Assembly: GCA_020310875.1 (NCBI GenBank)
Contig: CM035441.1
Location: forward strand, 90,284,495 to 90,348,494
Reading direction: 5' to 3'
Length of the DNA stretch: 64,000 bases
From: Ceratopteris richardii
Taxonomy: Eukaryota > Streptophyta > Polypodiopsida > Polypodiales > Pteridaceae
A program made the translations under genes and the position numbers. The notes under the pieces were generated by a model, which was not told the DNA's origin, made no database searches, and saw nothing but the letters and a program-made list of their open reading frames with translations. This document shows, one piece after another, positions 36,701 to 46,587 of the stretch (positions within the stretch are counted from its first letter, which is position 1; each line of letters opens with the position of its first letter).

Positions 36701-37554
36701 TAGAGGCATAAGGTTGGGAGGAGAGACATCTCTCTAGTAGGACATCGGAGGTGTACATTTATACTTCAAACATATGGCTAAAAGGTTGAATTAGATTTTT
36801 TAAATTAGGGATTTCAAAACCCTAATATCGAGATTAGTGTTCTCTCTCTCTCTCTCATATACATACATACCGTGCATTGTCACGACGATGCGCCATAAGT
36901 GTCCGCATCTCTTTTAAACACCATTTAAGAGACCACCCTGTCCCAAACTCCGTCTCAAGTGAACTGAGCACGTACTTTTTATCCCTCTCATCATGCTCAC
37001 TACAAAAATAAAAAACATAATATAAATAAAACATAAGATATATATTTCAATTTATATGTAAAACTTTTACTTACTTCCACGGTAAGTGGATAAAGCGCAG
37101 GTAAGAGTCGCATAGTGCACGCATTGTCCTCTTGAACTCCAATCCATTTCCTATGTATACAATATTCCCCTCTGGCTCTATGTTGCACTCTAGTCCTAAC
37201 GTGCCTACGCATGTCCTCATAGGCAACGTCTCTGCTCTCCTATCACGTGCTGGAGGTGGTATAGGTGTCCTGAAAATAGATAGATAGAAATAAATAAAAA
37301 TATGTGCTATAATATCATTAAAAAAGTTTATGAAAAAAAACATACCTATGAGCAGATAGCTCTCTTCCTGCGTGTGGATCTGCAGAAGAGCCCTCGTCTG
37401 ATCGCGTAAGCATCTGGATCGTATAATCCAGCTCCTCATCGGACATCTCTGCGTAGTCCCGCATTATGGCCCCTAGAGTATCTGACGGAATTCTTGCTCT
37501 CATAAGACTTTTTATGAGAGTGAGTTTTGCCTTTCTCTCTCTACTGGGATCCAT
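32993..37554 (-). CDS. CACTA minus-strand gene: TNPA/Transposase_24-like, seven exons, intact
   Basis: Exons read on the minus strand: 37554-37346, 37269-37075, 36999-36871, 33704-33596, 33505-33425, 33341-33237, 33148-32993 (stop TAG). Every donor begins GT, every acceptor ends AG, and all six junctions keep phase, giving 328 codons including the stop without an internal stop. The N-terminus has IKSLMRARIPSDTLGAIMRD. The middle (RTCVGTLGLECNIEPEGNIV, then WSLKWCLKEMRTLMAHRRDN) and ANIPPESWQFFRRQLRLQES with SGHTSHLGQMGHNGFVATF fit the plant transposase Ptta/En/Spm (Transposase_24) pattern. The C-terminus is a long Asp/Glu tail. Known TNPA proteins bind the subterminal repeats. Intron 3 (33705-36870) contains most plus-strand gene exons. 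Confidence 0.75.
33735..33935 (+). repeat. ACATACAC-type microsatellite between the two CACTA genes
   Basis: About 200 bp of ACACATACACATACAC passing into ATATGCATGCATATATG. It lies in intron 3 of the minus gene and intron 1 of the plus gene. Confidence 0.9.
34100..34303 (+). repeat. Duplicated exon in the plus-strand CACTA gene
   Basis: Exon 34100-34159 and the start of exon 34244-34470 share about 55 bp (ATTCTGATCAAT, then ACTCCACCACC, then ATGCAACGACT words). Both have a 3' splice site just before and enter in the same phase, and both encode SDQ-x-GTPPPP-type text. Tandem exon duplication is the simplest reading. Confidence 0.8.
35971..36865. other. CACTA spacer with TG/AT-rich microsatellite, intron of the minus gene
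   Basis: 36190-36600 is ATGTGTATATGTATGCATGTGTG-type alternating sequence, TG-rich on the plus strand. A short (CT)n run lies at 36841-36856, next to the splice donor of minus exon 3. No plus-strand exon was recognised after 35970. Confidence 0.6.
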
Positions 37555-37589
37555 ACTACCTAACATATAAAACAAAATGGTTAGAAATC

Positions 37590-40500
37590 AATATATATAC
37601 GTGTATGTGTGTGTGTATGCATGTGTATGTGTGTGTATGCATGTGTATGTGTGTGTATGCATGTGTATGTGTGTGTATGCATCATTATGTGTGTATGTGT
37701 GTAGGTATATGTGTGTCTTGTCTATGTGTACGTGTGTATGTGTGTCTATGTATGTGTACATATGTGTGTGTGTACATATGTGTGTGTGTGTGCATGTGTA
37801 TGTGTGTGTGCATGTATATGTGTGTGCATGTGTATATGTGTGTGCATGTGTATGCATTATGTGTGCATGTGTGTATGTGTATGCATTATGCATGTGTATG
37901 TGTGTGTGCATGTATATGTGTGTGCATGTGTATATGTGTGTGCATGTGTATGCATTATGTGTGTGTGTGTCTATGCGTATGTGTGTGTGTGTGTCTATGC
38001 GTGTATATGTGTGTGTACATATGTACGTGTGTGTGCATGTATATGTGTGTGCATGTGTATATGTGTGTGCATGTGTATGCATTATGTGTGCATGTGTATG
38101 CATTATGTGTGCATGTGTGTATGTGTATGCATTATGCATTGTGTATGTGTGTCTATGTGTGTGTATTTGTGTGTATGTGTGTGTGTGTGTCTATGCGTAT
38201 GTGTGTGTGTGTGTCTATGTGTGTATATATATGTGTACATATGTGTGTGTGTACATATGTGTGTGTGTGTGCATGTATGTGTGTGTGCATGTGTATATGT
38301 GTATGCATTATGCATTGTGTATGTGTGTCTATGTGTGTGTATTTGTGTGTATGTGTGTGTGTCTATGCGTATGTGTGTGTGTGTCTATGCGTGTATATAT
38401 ATGTGTACATATGTGTGTGTGTGTACATATGTGTGTGTGTGCATGTGTATGTGTGTGTGCATGTATATGTGTGTGCATGTGTATATGTGTGTGCATGTGT
38501 ATGCATTATGTGTGCATGTGTGTATGTGTATGCATTATGCATGTGTATGTGTGTGCATATATATGTGTGTGCATGTGTATATGTGTGTGCATGTGTATGC
38601 ATTATGTGAGTGTGTGTCTATGTGTATGTGTGTGTGTGTGTCTATGCGTGTATATGTGTGTGTACATATGTGTGTGTGTGTGTGCATGTGTATGTGTGTG
38701 TGCATGTATATGTGTGTGGATGTGTATGCATTATGTGTGCATGTGTGTATGTGTATGCATTATGCATGTGTATGTGTGTGTGCATGTATATGTGTGTCCA
38801 TGTGTATATGTGTGTGCATGTGTATGCATTATGTGTGTGTGTCTATGCGTATGTGTGTGTGTGTGTCTATGCGTGTATATGTGTGTGTACATATGTATGT
38901 GTGTGTGCATGTATATGTGTGTGCATGTGTATATGTGTGTGCATGTGTATGCATTATGTGTGCATGTGTGTATGTGTATGCATTTGCATTGTGTATGTGT
39001 GTCTATGTGTGTGTATTTGTGTGTATGTGTGTGTGTGTCTATGCGTATGTGTCTGTGTGTCTATGCGTGTATATATATGTGTACATATGTGTGTGTGTGT
39101 ACATATGTGTGTGTGTGTGTACATATGTGTGTGTGTGTACATATGTGTGTGTGTGTGTGCGTGTATATGTGTGTGCATGTGTATATGTGTATGCATTATG
39201 CATTGTGTATGTGTGTCTATGTGTGTGTATTTGTGTGTATGTGTGTGTGTGCCTATGCGTATGTGTGTGTGTGTCTATGCGTGTATATATATGTGTACAT
39301 ATGTGTGTGTGTGTACATATGTGTGTGTGTGTGCATGTGTATGTGTGTGTGCATGTATATGTGTGTGCATGTGTATATGTGTGTGCATGTGTATGCATTA
39401 TGTGTGCATGTGTGTATGTGTATGCATTATGCATGTGTATGTGTGTGTGCATATATATGTGTGTGCATGTGTATATGTGTGTGCATGTGTATGCATTATG
39501 TGAGTGTGTGTCTATGCGTATGTGTGTGTGTGTGTGTCTATGCGTGTATATGTGTGTGTACATATGTGTGTGTGTGTGCATGTGTATGTGTGTGTGCATG
39601 TATATGTGTGTGCATGTGTATCTGTGTGTGCATGTGTATGCATTATGTTGCATGTGTGTATGTGTATGCATTATGCATGTGTATGTGTGTGTGCATGTAT
39701 ATGTGTGTGCATGTGTATATGTGTGTGCATGTGTATGCATTATGTGAGTGTGTGTCTATGCGTATGTGTGTGTGTGTCTATGCGTGTATATGTGTGTGTG
39801 CATGTGTATGTGTGTGTGCATGTATATGTGTGTGCATGTGTATATGTGTGTGCATGTGTATGCATTATGTGTGCATGTGTGTATGTGTATGCATTATGCA
39901 TGTGTATGTGTGTGTGCATGTATATGTGTGTGCATGTGTATATGTGTGTGCATGTGTATATGTGTGTGCATGTGTATGCATTATGTGAGTGTGTGTCTAT
40001 GCGTATGTGTGTGTGTGTCTATGCGTGTATATGTGTGTGTACATATGTATGTGTGTGTGCATGTATATGTGTGTGCATGTGTATATGTGTGTGCATGTGT
40101 GTATGTGTATGCGTTATGCATTGTGTATGTGTGTCTATGTGTGTGTATTTGTGTGTATGTGTGTGTGTGTCTATGCGTATGTGTGTGTGTGTCTATGCAT
40201 GTATATATATGTGTACATATGTGTGTATGTGTACATATGTGTGTGTGTGTGCATGTATATGTGTGTGCATGTGTATATGTGTATGCATTATGCATTGTGT
40301 ATGTGTGTCTATGTGTGTGTATTTGTGTGTATGTGTGTGTGTGTGTCTATGCGTATGTGTGTGTGTGTCTATGCGTGTATATATATGTGTACATATGTGT
40401 GTGTGTACATATGTGTGTGTGTGTGCATGTGTATGTGTGTGTGCATGTATATGTGTGTGCATGTGTATATGTGTGTGCATGTGTATGCATTATGTGTGCA

Positions 40501-42040
40501 TGTGTGTATGTGTATGCATTATGCATGTGTATGTGTGTGTGTGCATATATATGTGTGTGCATGTGTATATGTGTATGCATGTGTATGCATTATGTGAGTG
40601 TGTGTCTATGCGTATGTGTGTGTGTGTGTCTATGCGTGTATATGTGTGTGTACATATGTGTGTGTGTGTGCATGTGTATGTGTGTGTGCATGTATATGTG
40701 TGTGCATGTGTATATGTGTGTGCATGTGTATGCATTATGTGTGCATGTGTGTATGTGTATGCATTATGCATGTGTTGTGTGTGTGCATGTATATGTGTGT
40801 GCATGTGTATGCATTATGTGAGTGTGTGTCTATGCGTATGTGTGTGTGTGTCTATGCGTGTATATGTGTGTGTGCATGTGTATGTGTGTGTGCATGTATA
40901 TGTGTGTGCATGTGTATATGTGTGTGCATGTGTATGCATTATGTGTGCATGTGTGTATGTGTATGCATTATGCATGTGTATGTGTGTGTGCATGTATATG
41001 TGTGTGCATGTGTATATGTGTGTGCATGTGTATGCATTATGTGAGTGTGTGTCTATGCGTATGTGTGTGTGTGTCTATGCGTGTATATGTGTGTGTACAT
41101 ATGTATGTGTGTGTGCATGTATATGTGTGTGCATGTGTATATGTGTGTGCATGTGTATGCATTATGTGTGCATGTGTGTATGTGTATGCATTATGCATTG
41201 TGTATGTGTGTCTATGTGTGTGTATTCGTGTGTATGTGTGTGTGTGTCTATGTGTATGTGTGTGTGTGTCTATGCGTGTATATGTGTGTGTACATATGTA
41301 TGTGTGTGTGCATGTGTATGTACTATGTGTGTGTGCATGTATATGTGTGTGCATGTGTATATGTGTGTGCATGTGTATGCATTATGTGTGCATGTGTGTA
41401 TGTGTATGCATTATGCATGTGTATGTGTGTGTGCATGTATGTGTGTGCATGCGTATGCATTATGTGTGTGTGTGTCTATGCGTGTATATGTGTGTGTACA
41501 TATGTATGTGTGTGTGCATGTATATGTGTGTGCATGTGCATATGTGTGTGCATGTGTATGCATTATGTGTGCATGTGTGTATGTGTATGCATTATGCATT
41601 GTGTATGTGTGTCTTTGTGTGTGTATTTGTGTGTATGTGTGTGTGTGTGTCTATGTGTGTGTATTTGTGTGTATGTGTATGTGTGTGTGTGTATTTGTGT
41701 GCATGTGTATGTGTGTGTGCATGTATGTGTGTGCATGTGTATATGTGTTTGCATCTGTATGCATTATGTGTGTGTGTGTCTATGCGTATGTGTGTGTGTG
41801 TCTATGCGTGTATATGTGTGTGTACATATGTATGTGTGTGTGCATGTATATATGTGTGCATGTGTATATGTGTGTGCATGTGTATGCATTATGTGTGCAT
41901 GTGTGTATGTGTATGCATTATGCATTGTGTATGTGTGTCTGTGTGTGTATTTCTGAGTATGTGTGTGTCTGTCTATGCGTATGTGTGTGTGTGTCTATGC
42001 GTGTATATGTGTGTGTGTGTAAGTGTGTGTGTGTGCATAC
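37590..42040 (+). repeat. 4.45 kb complex TG/TATG array with higher-order repeats
   Basis: Almost uninterrupted TGTGTATGTGTGTGCATG-type sequence, alternating purine and pyrimidine over nearly its whole length. Interruptions recur as fixed words: GCATTATGTGAGTG (near 38603, 39497, 39741, 39980, 40590, 40815, 41037), GTCTATGCGTATG, and GCATTATGCATTGTG with TGTGTATTTGTG (near 38126, 38305, 39195, 40281, 41189, 41589, 41918). Neighbouring copies of the first word are about 220-245 bp apart, so the array has a higher-order period. Long CVCVYVC-type open frames in all forward frames and HTYTH-type frames on the reverse are artefacts. Confidence 0.97.
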
Positions 42041-42054
42041 CTGTCAATGGACTC

Positions 42055-42122
42055 GCTTCTCTCTCTCCCTCTCGCGCGCTCTTTCTCTCTCCCTCTCGCG
42101 CGCTCTTTCTCTCTCTCTCTCT
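42055..42122. repeat. CT-rich block with duplicated CTCTCGCGCGCTCTTTCTCT
   Basis: Two copies of a 28 bp unit containing CGCGCGCTC, followed by (CT)n. It lies near the right end, upstream of the minus-strand gene. Confidence 0.85.
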
Positions 42123-42194
42123 TGGTCTAAGTGTTCTTCCTTGCGTCCAGGCCCCGGCACAAATGTGCCGGGAGAATTGAAAATTTTTTTTTTA

Positions 42195-42432
42195 CATTGC
42201 AGAGCGTCGCATATGCGACGCTTTGCAGTTTGCGAACGTCGCTAAGTGCGTCGCTAACCAGCGATGGTGCTAGCGACGCTTCTTGAGTAGCGTCGCTTAT
42301 GCGATGTTATCATCGCTTATGCGACGATGGTCGGCCAAAAAAAAAATCCGAAATTTTTACCGTCGCTTATGCGATGACTTCGTGGCATAAGCGACGGTTT
42401 TCGTTTTTTTCCCGATTTGGGGGCGTCGCTAC
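42195..42432. repeat. CACTA right subterminal repeats
   Basis: Several copies in both orientations of GTCGCTTATGCGATG-like and GCGTCGCATATGCGACGC words, matching the left subterminal set. Short T and A runs separate them. Confidence 0.85.
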
Positions 42433-42453
42433 GCCCCCCTTTTTCTTGTAGTG
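42421..42453 (-). repeat. CACTA right terminal inverted repeat
   Basis: On the minus strand reads CACTACAAGAAAAAGGGGGG then CGTAGCGACG. It pairs with the left TIR; the first nine bases are identical. Confidence 0.9.
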
Positions 42454-42800
42454 GAAGAGCAATTTAAGGAAATGGAAACTAATACAAATGAATCTATAAA
42501 ATCCCAATCTGGTATTGTGATGACCTTAATGCAAACGATAAATGCAATATCTGATACTATCCAGTTAATGGGCATTAGTATTAAAGATGTAAAAAATGAA
42601 ATGGATTCTAGGATTTGTGAATTGAAAAATAAGGTTGACTTGTTGACTAGCCAAGTTAAGGACCGACATGTATTGAAGTATGATCATGAACATGTGGTAA
42701 AGGTCCAAGGAATATCTACACAAAAAGAGTCATTAGGTCTTAGAATAACCATGCCTAGAGTGATACCTAGGAAATCAAATTGGACTGAGAAGAGACCTAT

Positions 42801-43450
42801 ATGTTGCTTTTGGTGCGGGATTGTCTAGCCTATGAGAGTGCATGCAGACATAGACTTGGAAGTGAGCACGAGGGAAAAATTTGTAAATATCAAGAGCAAA
42901 TATCTTTGCATTTGAATGTAGGAAAATGCGGAATGAGGGAATATTTTAAGGAGACCAAAACTAGATCAAAGCCATTTAAAAAGATATGGAAACCAAAGAC
43001 TCATGCAGATTATAGATCAGATGAACAAATGAGAATGCTATCTATTGAGAGTCAAGAGAAGTCTATTGAAACCAAAGGTAGACATATAAAGGTTGAAAAG
43101 CAAAATATTGAGCAGATATTGAGAGAAAAAATAGAAATTGATCATAAAAGAGAGTTTGATAGAGAAAATCAAGAGGATCTATTTGATCAAGAGAAAATTG
43201 CAAAATTACAATCCCAATTAAACCTATAAACAGATTGAACAAGAAAAGAGTAAAGAAGAAGTTCAAGAAGATATAAAATTTGATAAACAAGTTAACAAAG
43301 TAGAAAAACAGCTGCTTGATGATATAGTCAAGCAAATCGAGGGAAATGCAAGGACAACTATGAAGACTTCTAATTCTTTGAAAAAGAACAAAAGAAGTAA
43401 AAATTTAACTTTCCAAGACTCATATTTGCAAATAGTGAATGATAATTAAA
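42801..43450 (+). pseudogene. Gypsy-2 gag-like ORF, C-terminal part in a second frame
   Basis: After a frameshift near 42815-42830 the second frame reads DCLAYESACRHRLGSEHEGK and a second Cys-containing stretch, then a long Lys/Glu/Gln-rich tail (EKQNIEQILREKIEIDHKRE) typical of coiled coil. Its stop is at 43229. A third frame to about 43450 is also Lys/Glu-rich (KEEVQEDIKFDKQVNKVEKQ), suggesting a further frameshift. Function inferred only from position inside the element. Confidence 0.5.
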
Positions 43451-44838
43451 GAAGAATCATAATGAAAACATATTAAAATGATCAAGAGATATTGAATGAT
43501 AAAGATCGATGAAAATGCATAATGGTGATTGATGAAAATGCATGATGATGGTTGATGATAATGCATGATGAAGTTGATGATGATTATGATAGTTGACAAT
43601 GATAATTATGATTAATGAATGATTATGATTGATGTATGATGATGATTGATGAATGATGATGAAAATAATCATGATTGATGATTTATTATGATTGATGATG
43701 GCCAATGATGATGATGATTGACATATGATTATGATGCTGATGATACTAGAGGATGTTGATGATACTGAGAGATTGATGCTGATGGACAACAACAGATCAT
43801 GGAGTTCAAGAAGAGCTGGATTGATCAATAATGAAGATGAAGCAAAATGATCAAGTGATATGTTTCTTATTTGAAATCTATTTTTCTTTCTGATAGAGCA
43901 TATGCATTACATTGAAATGTGTGATTTACATTGAAATGTGTGATTTGCATAGCAAATATCTAATATGGATTTGCATGAACCATGAGCGACTAGAGATTAT
44001 ATGAATGAAATCAGTTAGAAGACCAAAGGCTTTTGGGAGTGAAAGCTTGGGAATGTGATGGCATGCTTAGATTGAGTGCATGTATATGCTGATAGATTTG
44101 AAAACTTAGCAAGTGGGACTCTTTGGGTCCTACTATTTGTTTCTTGCGAGATCGTATCTCCATATGGATCATGATTTATAAAAAGCCTTCATACTCAAGC
44201 TAGCTTATATTTATGTACATGTTGTTAGTGCGCTACTATGGGCTAGTAGGTGGGTGGAACCACCTTGGTCGGGTGATCAAGGCCACGAGCCGTAGCTAGT
44301 TTTGTCATAGGCATGACCTATTTGTTGTCATATGCCTGCATGGGTCGGTAGGCGGGTGGAGCTACTCTGGTTGGGTGGTTAGAGCCACGAGGTTGATTTC
44401 ATGCAGGGCTGATGTTATGTATGTTGTGCGCTATGTCGAGTTGGCAAACAGGTAGGGTAAACTTGGCCGGTTGGAGAAGTCCATGAGTCATACTCGATTT
44501 CCACATAGGCCGATTTGTGAAATAAAGATAAAAAGAATAAATGTTGAGTTGATATGAAGTGAAGAAAAAAAGAAAAAGAAAAAGAAAAATGAAAAAGGAA
44601 ATGAAAAAGAAAAGATCTGATGGAGAGTTGGATAGTAGGGAATAAATAGTGGAAAACAGAGCATATTCTATAAACTGAGTTACTAGAAACATAAGTATAT
44701 GCTAGTACTTAGAATGAGTTGTTGGATCTGAACCAGTTGAACAAACAAAAGATCTAGAAAGCCAACGATTTATTCATATGGTTACTTGTCAGATTGCACA
44801 CGCAGAAACATAGTATGATGTTTGTGAAGCTTGAGTAA
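43451..44838 (+). other. Gypsy-2 internal 3' region, non-coding
   Basis: 43480-43850 is dense in GATGAT/TGATGA words. 44235-44500 holds about three degenerate copies of a unit with GTAGGYGGGTGGARCYAC and GGCCACGAG. 44560-44610 is GAAAAA-rich. No open frame of note. Confidence 0.6.
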
Positions 44839-46587
44839 GCTAAAACGTGTTTCAAAAGAACCTTGATACGCTTCTGTTAGATCTTGCGGGTTGGCCCATC
44901 GGGACGATGTGCAGGTTTAGTGGGGGCAAATGTCAAGATGAAATCTCGCAGGGAAGTGTGCTTGAGTTTTTTCAAAGTTGATTGAATTTATGAGTTTTGT
45001 GTGGTGTTTTCGCTAAGAAAGTGGTAAGAAATGTACATGTTTTAGCTGATTTGATTGACTGTGAGATCGGAAACCATGTTAGAGATGTACGTTGGACCTG
45101 TCATGTAAATGAGTGACTTTAGACCCGTAAACCCCTAGGTTTGAACCTTGAAAATCCCTGAAAATGTGGGTTTACCTCATGAAAATCGGACTTGAACCCT
45201 TGGAAACCTTTGGAGTTTAGGTCCAAACTGTAAATAAACCCTTGATTTGAAGTGCTTGAGTTAATTGTAGGCAAACCCCTAATTTCCCGGATCAAAAACC
45301 CTAGGTTGGACCCTTGGAATGATGTTTATCCTAGGTCAAACCCTTATATTAATTAATCTTGTATATATAGTGTGAAAACAAAACCTTAGAATTCGAAAAT
45401 TAAAAAGAGAAAAGTCAAAAATAGAAATGTGGTGTGATTTTCCAAAATTAGGAAATGAACATGCAAGATTGCTCTGGAAATAGAAAGTTATCTGAGGAGG
45501 TTAGAGATTCTAGAAGCCCTAGGAGGGGGGAAACCTATAAATAGGGGGCCAAGCTTCAATTTTTCTCCCTGTGGGTTTCTTTCTGGGGAAGGCATCTCCA
45601 GGTAATCTTTTTGCCCATCTCTCATTTATCCTTTTATTGTTCATATTCATTAGTTTGCACGATGGCGATCAGAGAGAAAGTTTATATGCATAGTGTCTTT
45701 GGACTCCACATTGCTATAGCACTTTGAGGTAGAGAAATGGTTAATAAACTTCAATTAAAAGCTAAAACATGTTTCAAAAGAACCCTGATACGCTTCTGTT
45801 AGATCTTGCAGGTTGGCCCATCAGGACGATGTGCAGGTTTAGTGGGGACAAATGTCAGGATGAAATCCCGCAAGGAAGTGTGCTTGATTTTTTTCAAAGT
45901 TGATTGATTTTATGAGTTTTGTGTGGTGTTTTCGCTAAGAAAGTGGTAAGAAATGTACATGTTTTAGCTGATTTGATTGATTGTGAGATGGGAAACCATG
46001 TTAGAGATGTATGTTGGACCTGTCATGTAAATGAGTGACTTTAGACCCGTAAACCCCTAGGTTTGAACCTTGAAAATCCCAAAAAATGTGGGTTTACGTC
46101 ATGAAAATCGGACTTGAACCCTTGGAAACCTTTGGAGTTTAGGTCCAAACTATAAATAAACCCTTGATTTGAAGTGCTTGAGTTAATTTTAGGCAAACCC
46201 CTAATTTCCCGGATCAAAAACCCTAGGTTGGACCCTTTGAATTGATGTTTATCCTAGGTCAAACCCTTATATTAATTAATCTTGTATATATAGTGTGAAA
46301 ACAAAACCTTAGAATTCAAAAATTAAAAAGAGAAAAATAAAAAATAGAAATAAGTGGTGTGATTTCCCAAAATTAGAAAATGAACATGCAAGATTGCTCC
46401 GGAAATAGAAAGTTATCTGAGGAGGTTAGAAGATTCTAGAAGCCCTAGGAGGGGGAGGAAACCTATAAATAGGGGGCCAAGCTTCAATTTTTCTCCTTGT
46501 GGATTTCTTTCTCATTTATCCTTTTACTGTTCATATTCATTAGTTTGCACGATGGCGATCAGAGAGAAAGTTAATAAACTTCAATTA
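44839..46587 (+). repeat. Tandem duplication of polypurine tract plus LTR 5' portion in Gypsy-2
   Basis: Unit 1, 44839-45760, and unit 2, 45761 to about 46587, both start GCTAAAACRTGTTTCAAAAG. Both contain the polypurine tract (44911-44930 and 45833-45852), the LTR start TGTC (44931 and 45853) and the TATA box (45536 and 46464), and both reach TTAATAAACTTCAATT. Unit 2 lacks about 95 bp in its last part and continues into the full LTR. So the element has one partial and one full 3' LTR. Confidence 0.92.

Larger units (their letters stand above)
31648..42453. mobile_element. CACTA (En/Spm) DNA transposon, 10.8 kb
   Basis: Left end CACTACAAGGAATACGGGCG; right end, read inward on the minus strand, CACTACAAGAAAAAGGGGGG. 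Flanking 3-bp duplications GAA at 31645-31647 and 42454-42456 are the size expected for CACTA. Both ends carry subterminal GTCGCTTATRCGACG-like repeats. Inside are a minus-strand TNPA-like gene (32993-37554) and a plus-strand TNP2-related gene (32268-35970), plus a huge TG array. A DDE transposase core was not found, so the copy is probably not autonomous. It is inserted in the Gypsy-2 gag-like ORF. Confidence 0.92.
31606..42830 (+). pseudogene. Gypsy-2 gag-like ORF, split by the CACTA element
   Basis: The left part ends at the CACTA target site (31645-31647) with MIEEQFRKYE wording. The right part resumes at 42454 with EEQFKEMETNTNES. If the CACTA and one GAA are ignored, the frame passes straight through, which strongly supports the nesting. 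The N-terminal part looks like a coiled coil (EEQF repeat, ISIKDVKNEMDSRICELKNK). The frame ends at a stop at 42826-42828 after CCFWCG, a possible first half of a zinc finger. No family match is claimed beyond gag-like by position. Confidence 0.6.

Noticed and set aside
37577-42245. Very long open frames (up to about 900 codons) of Cys/Val/Tyr repeats on the plus strand and His/Thr repeats on the minus strand
   Set aside because: They follow from the alternating TG/TATG array, exist in all frames and have no coding signal; only the array is real.
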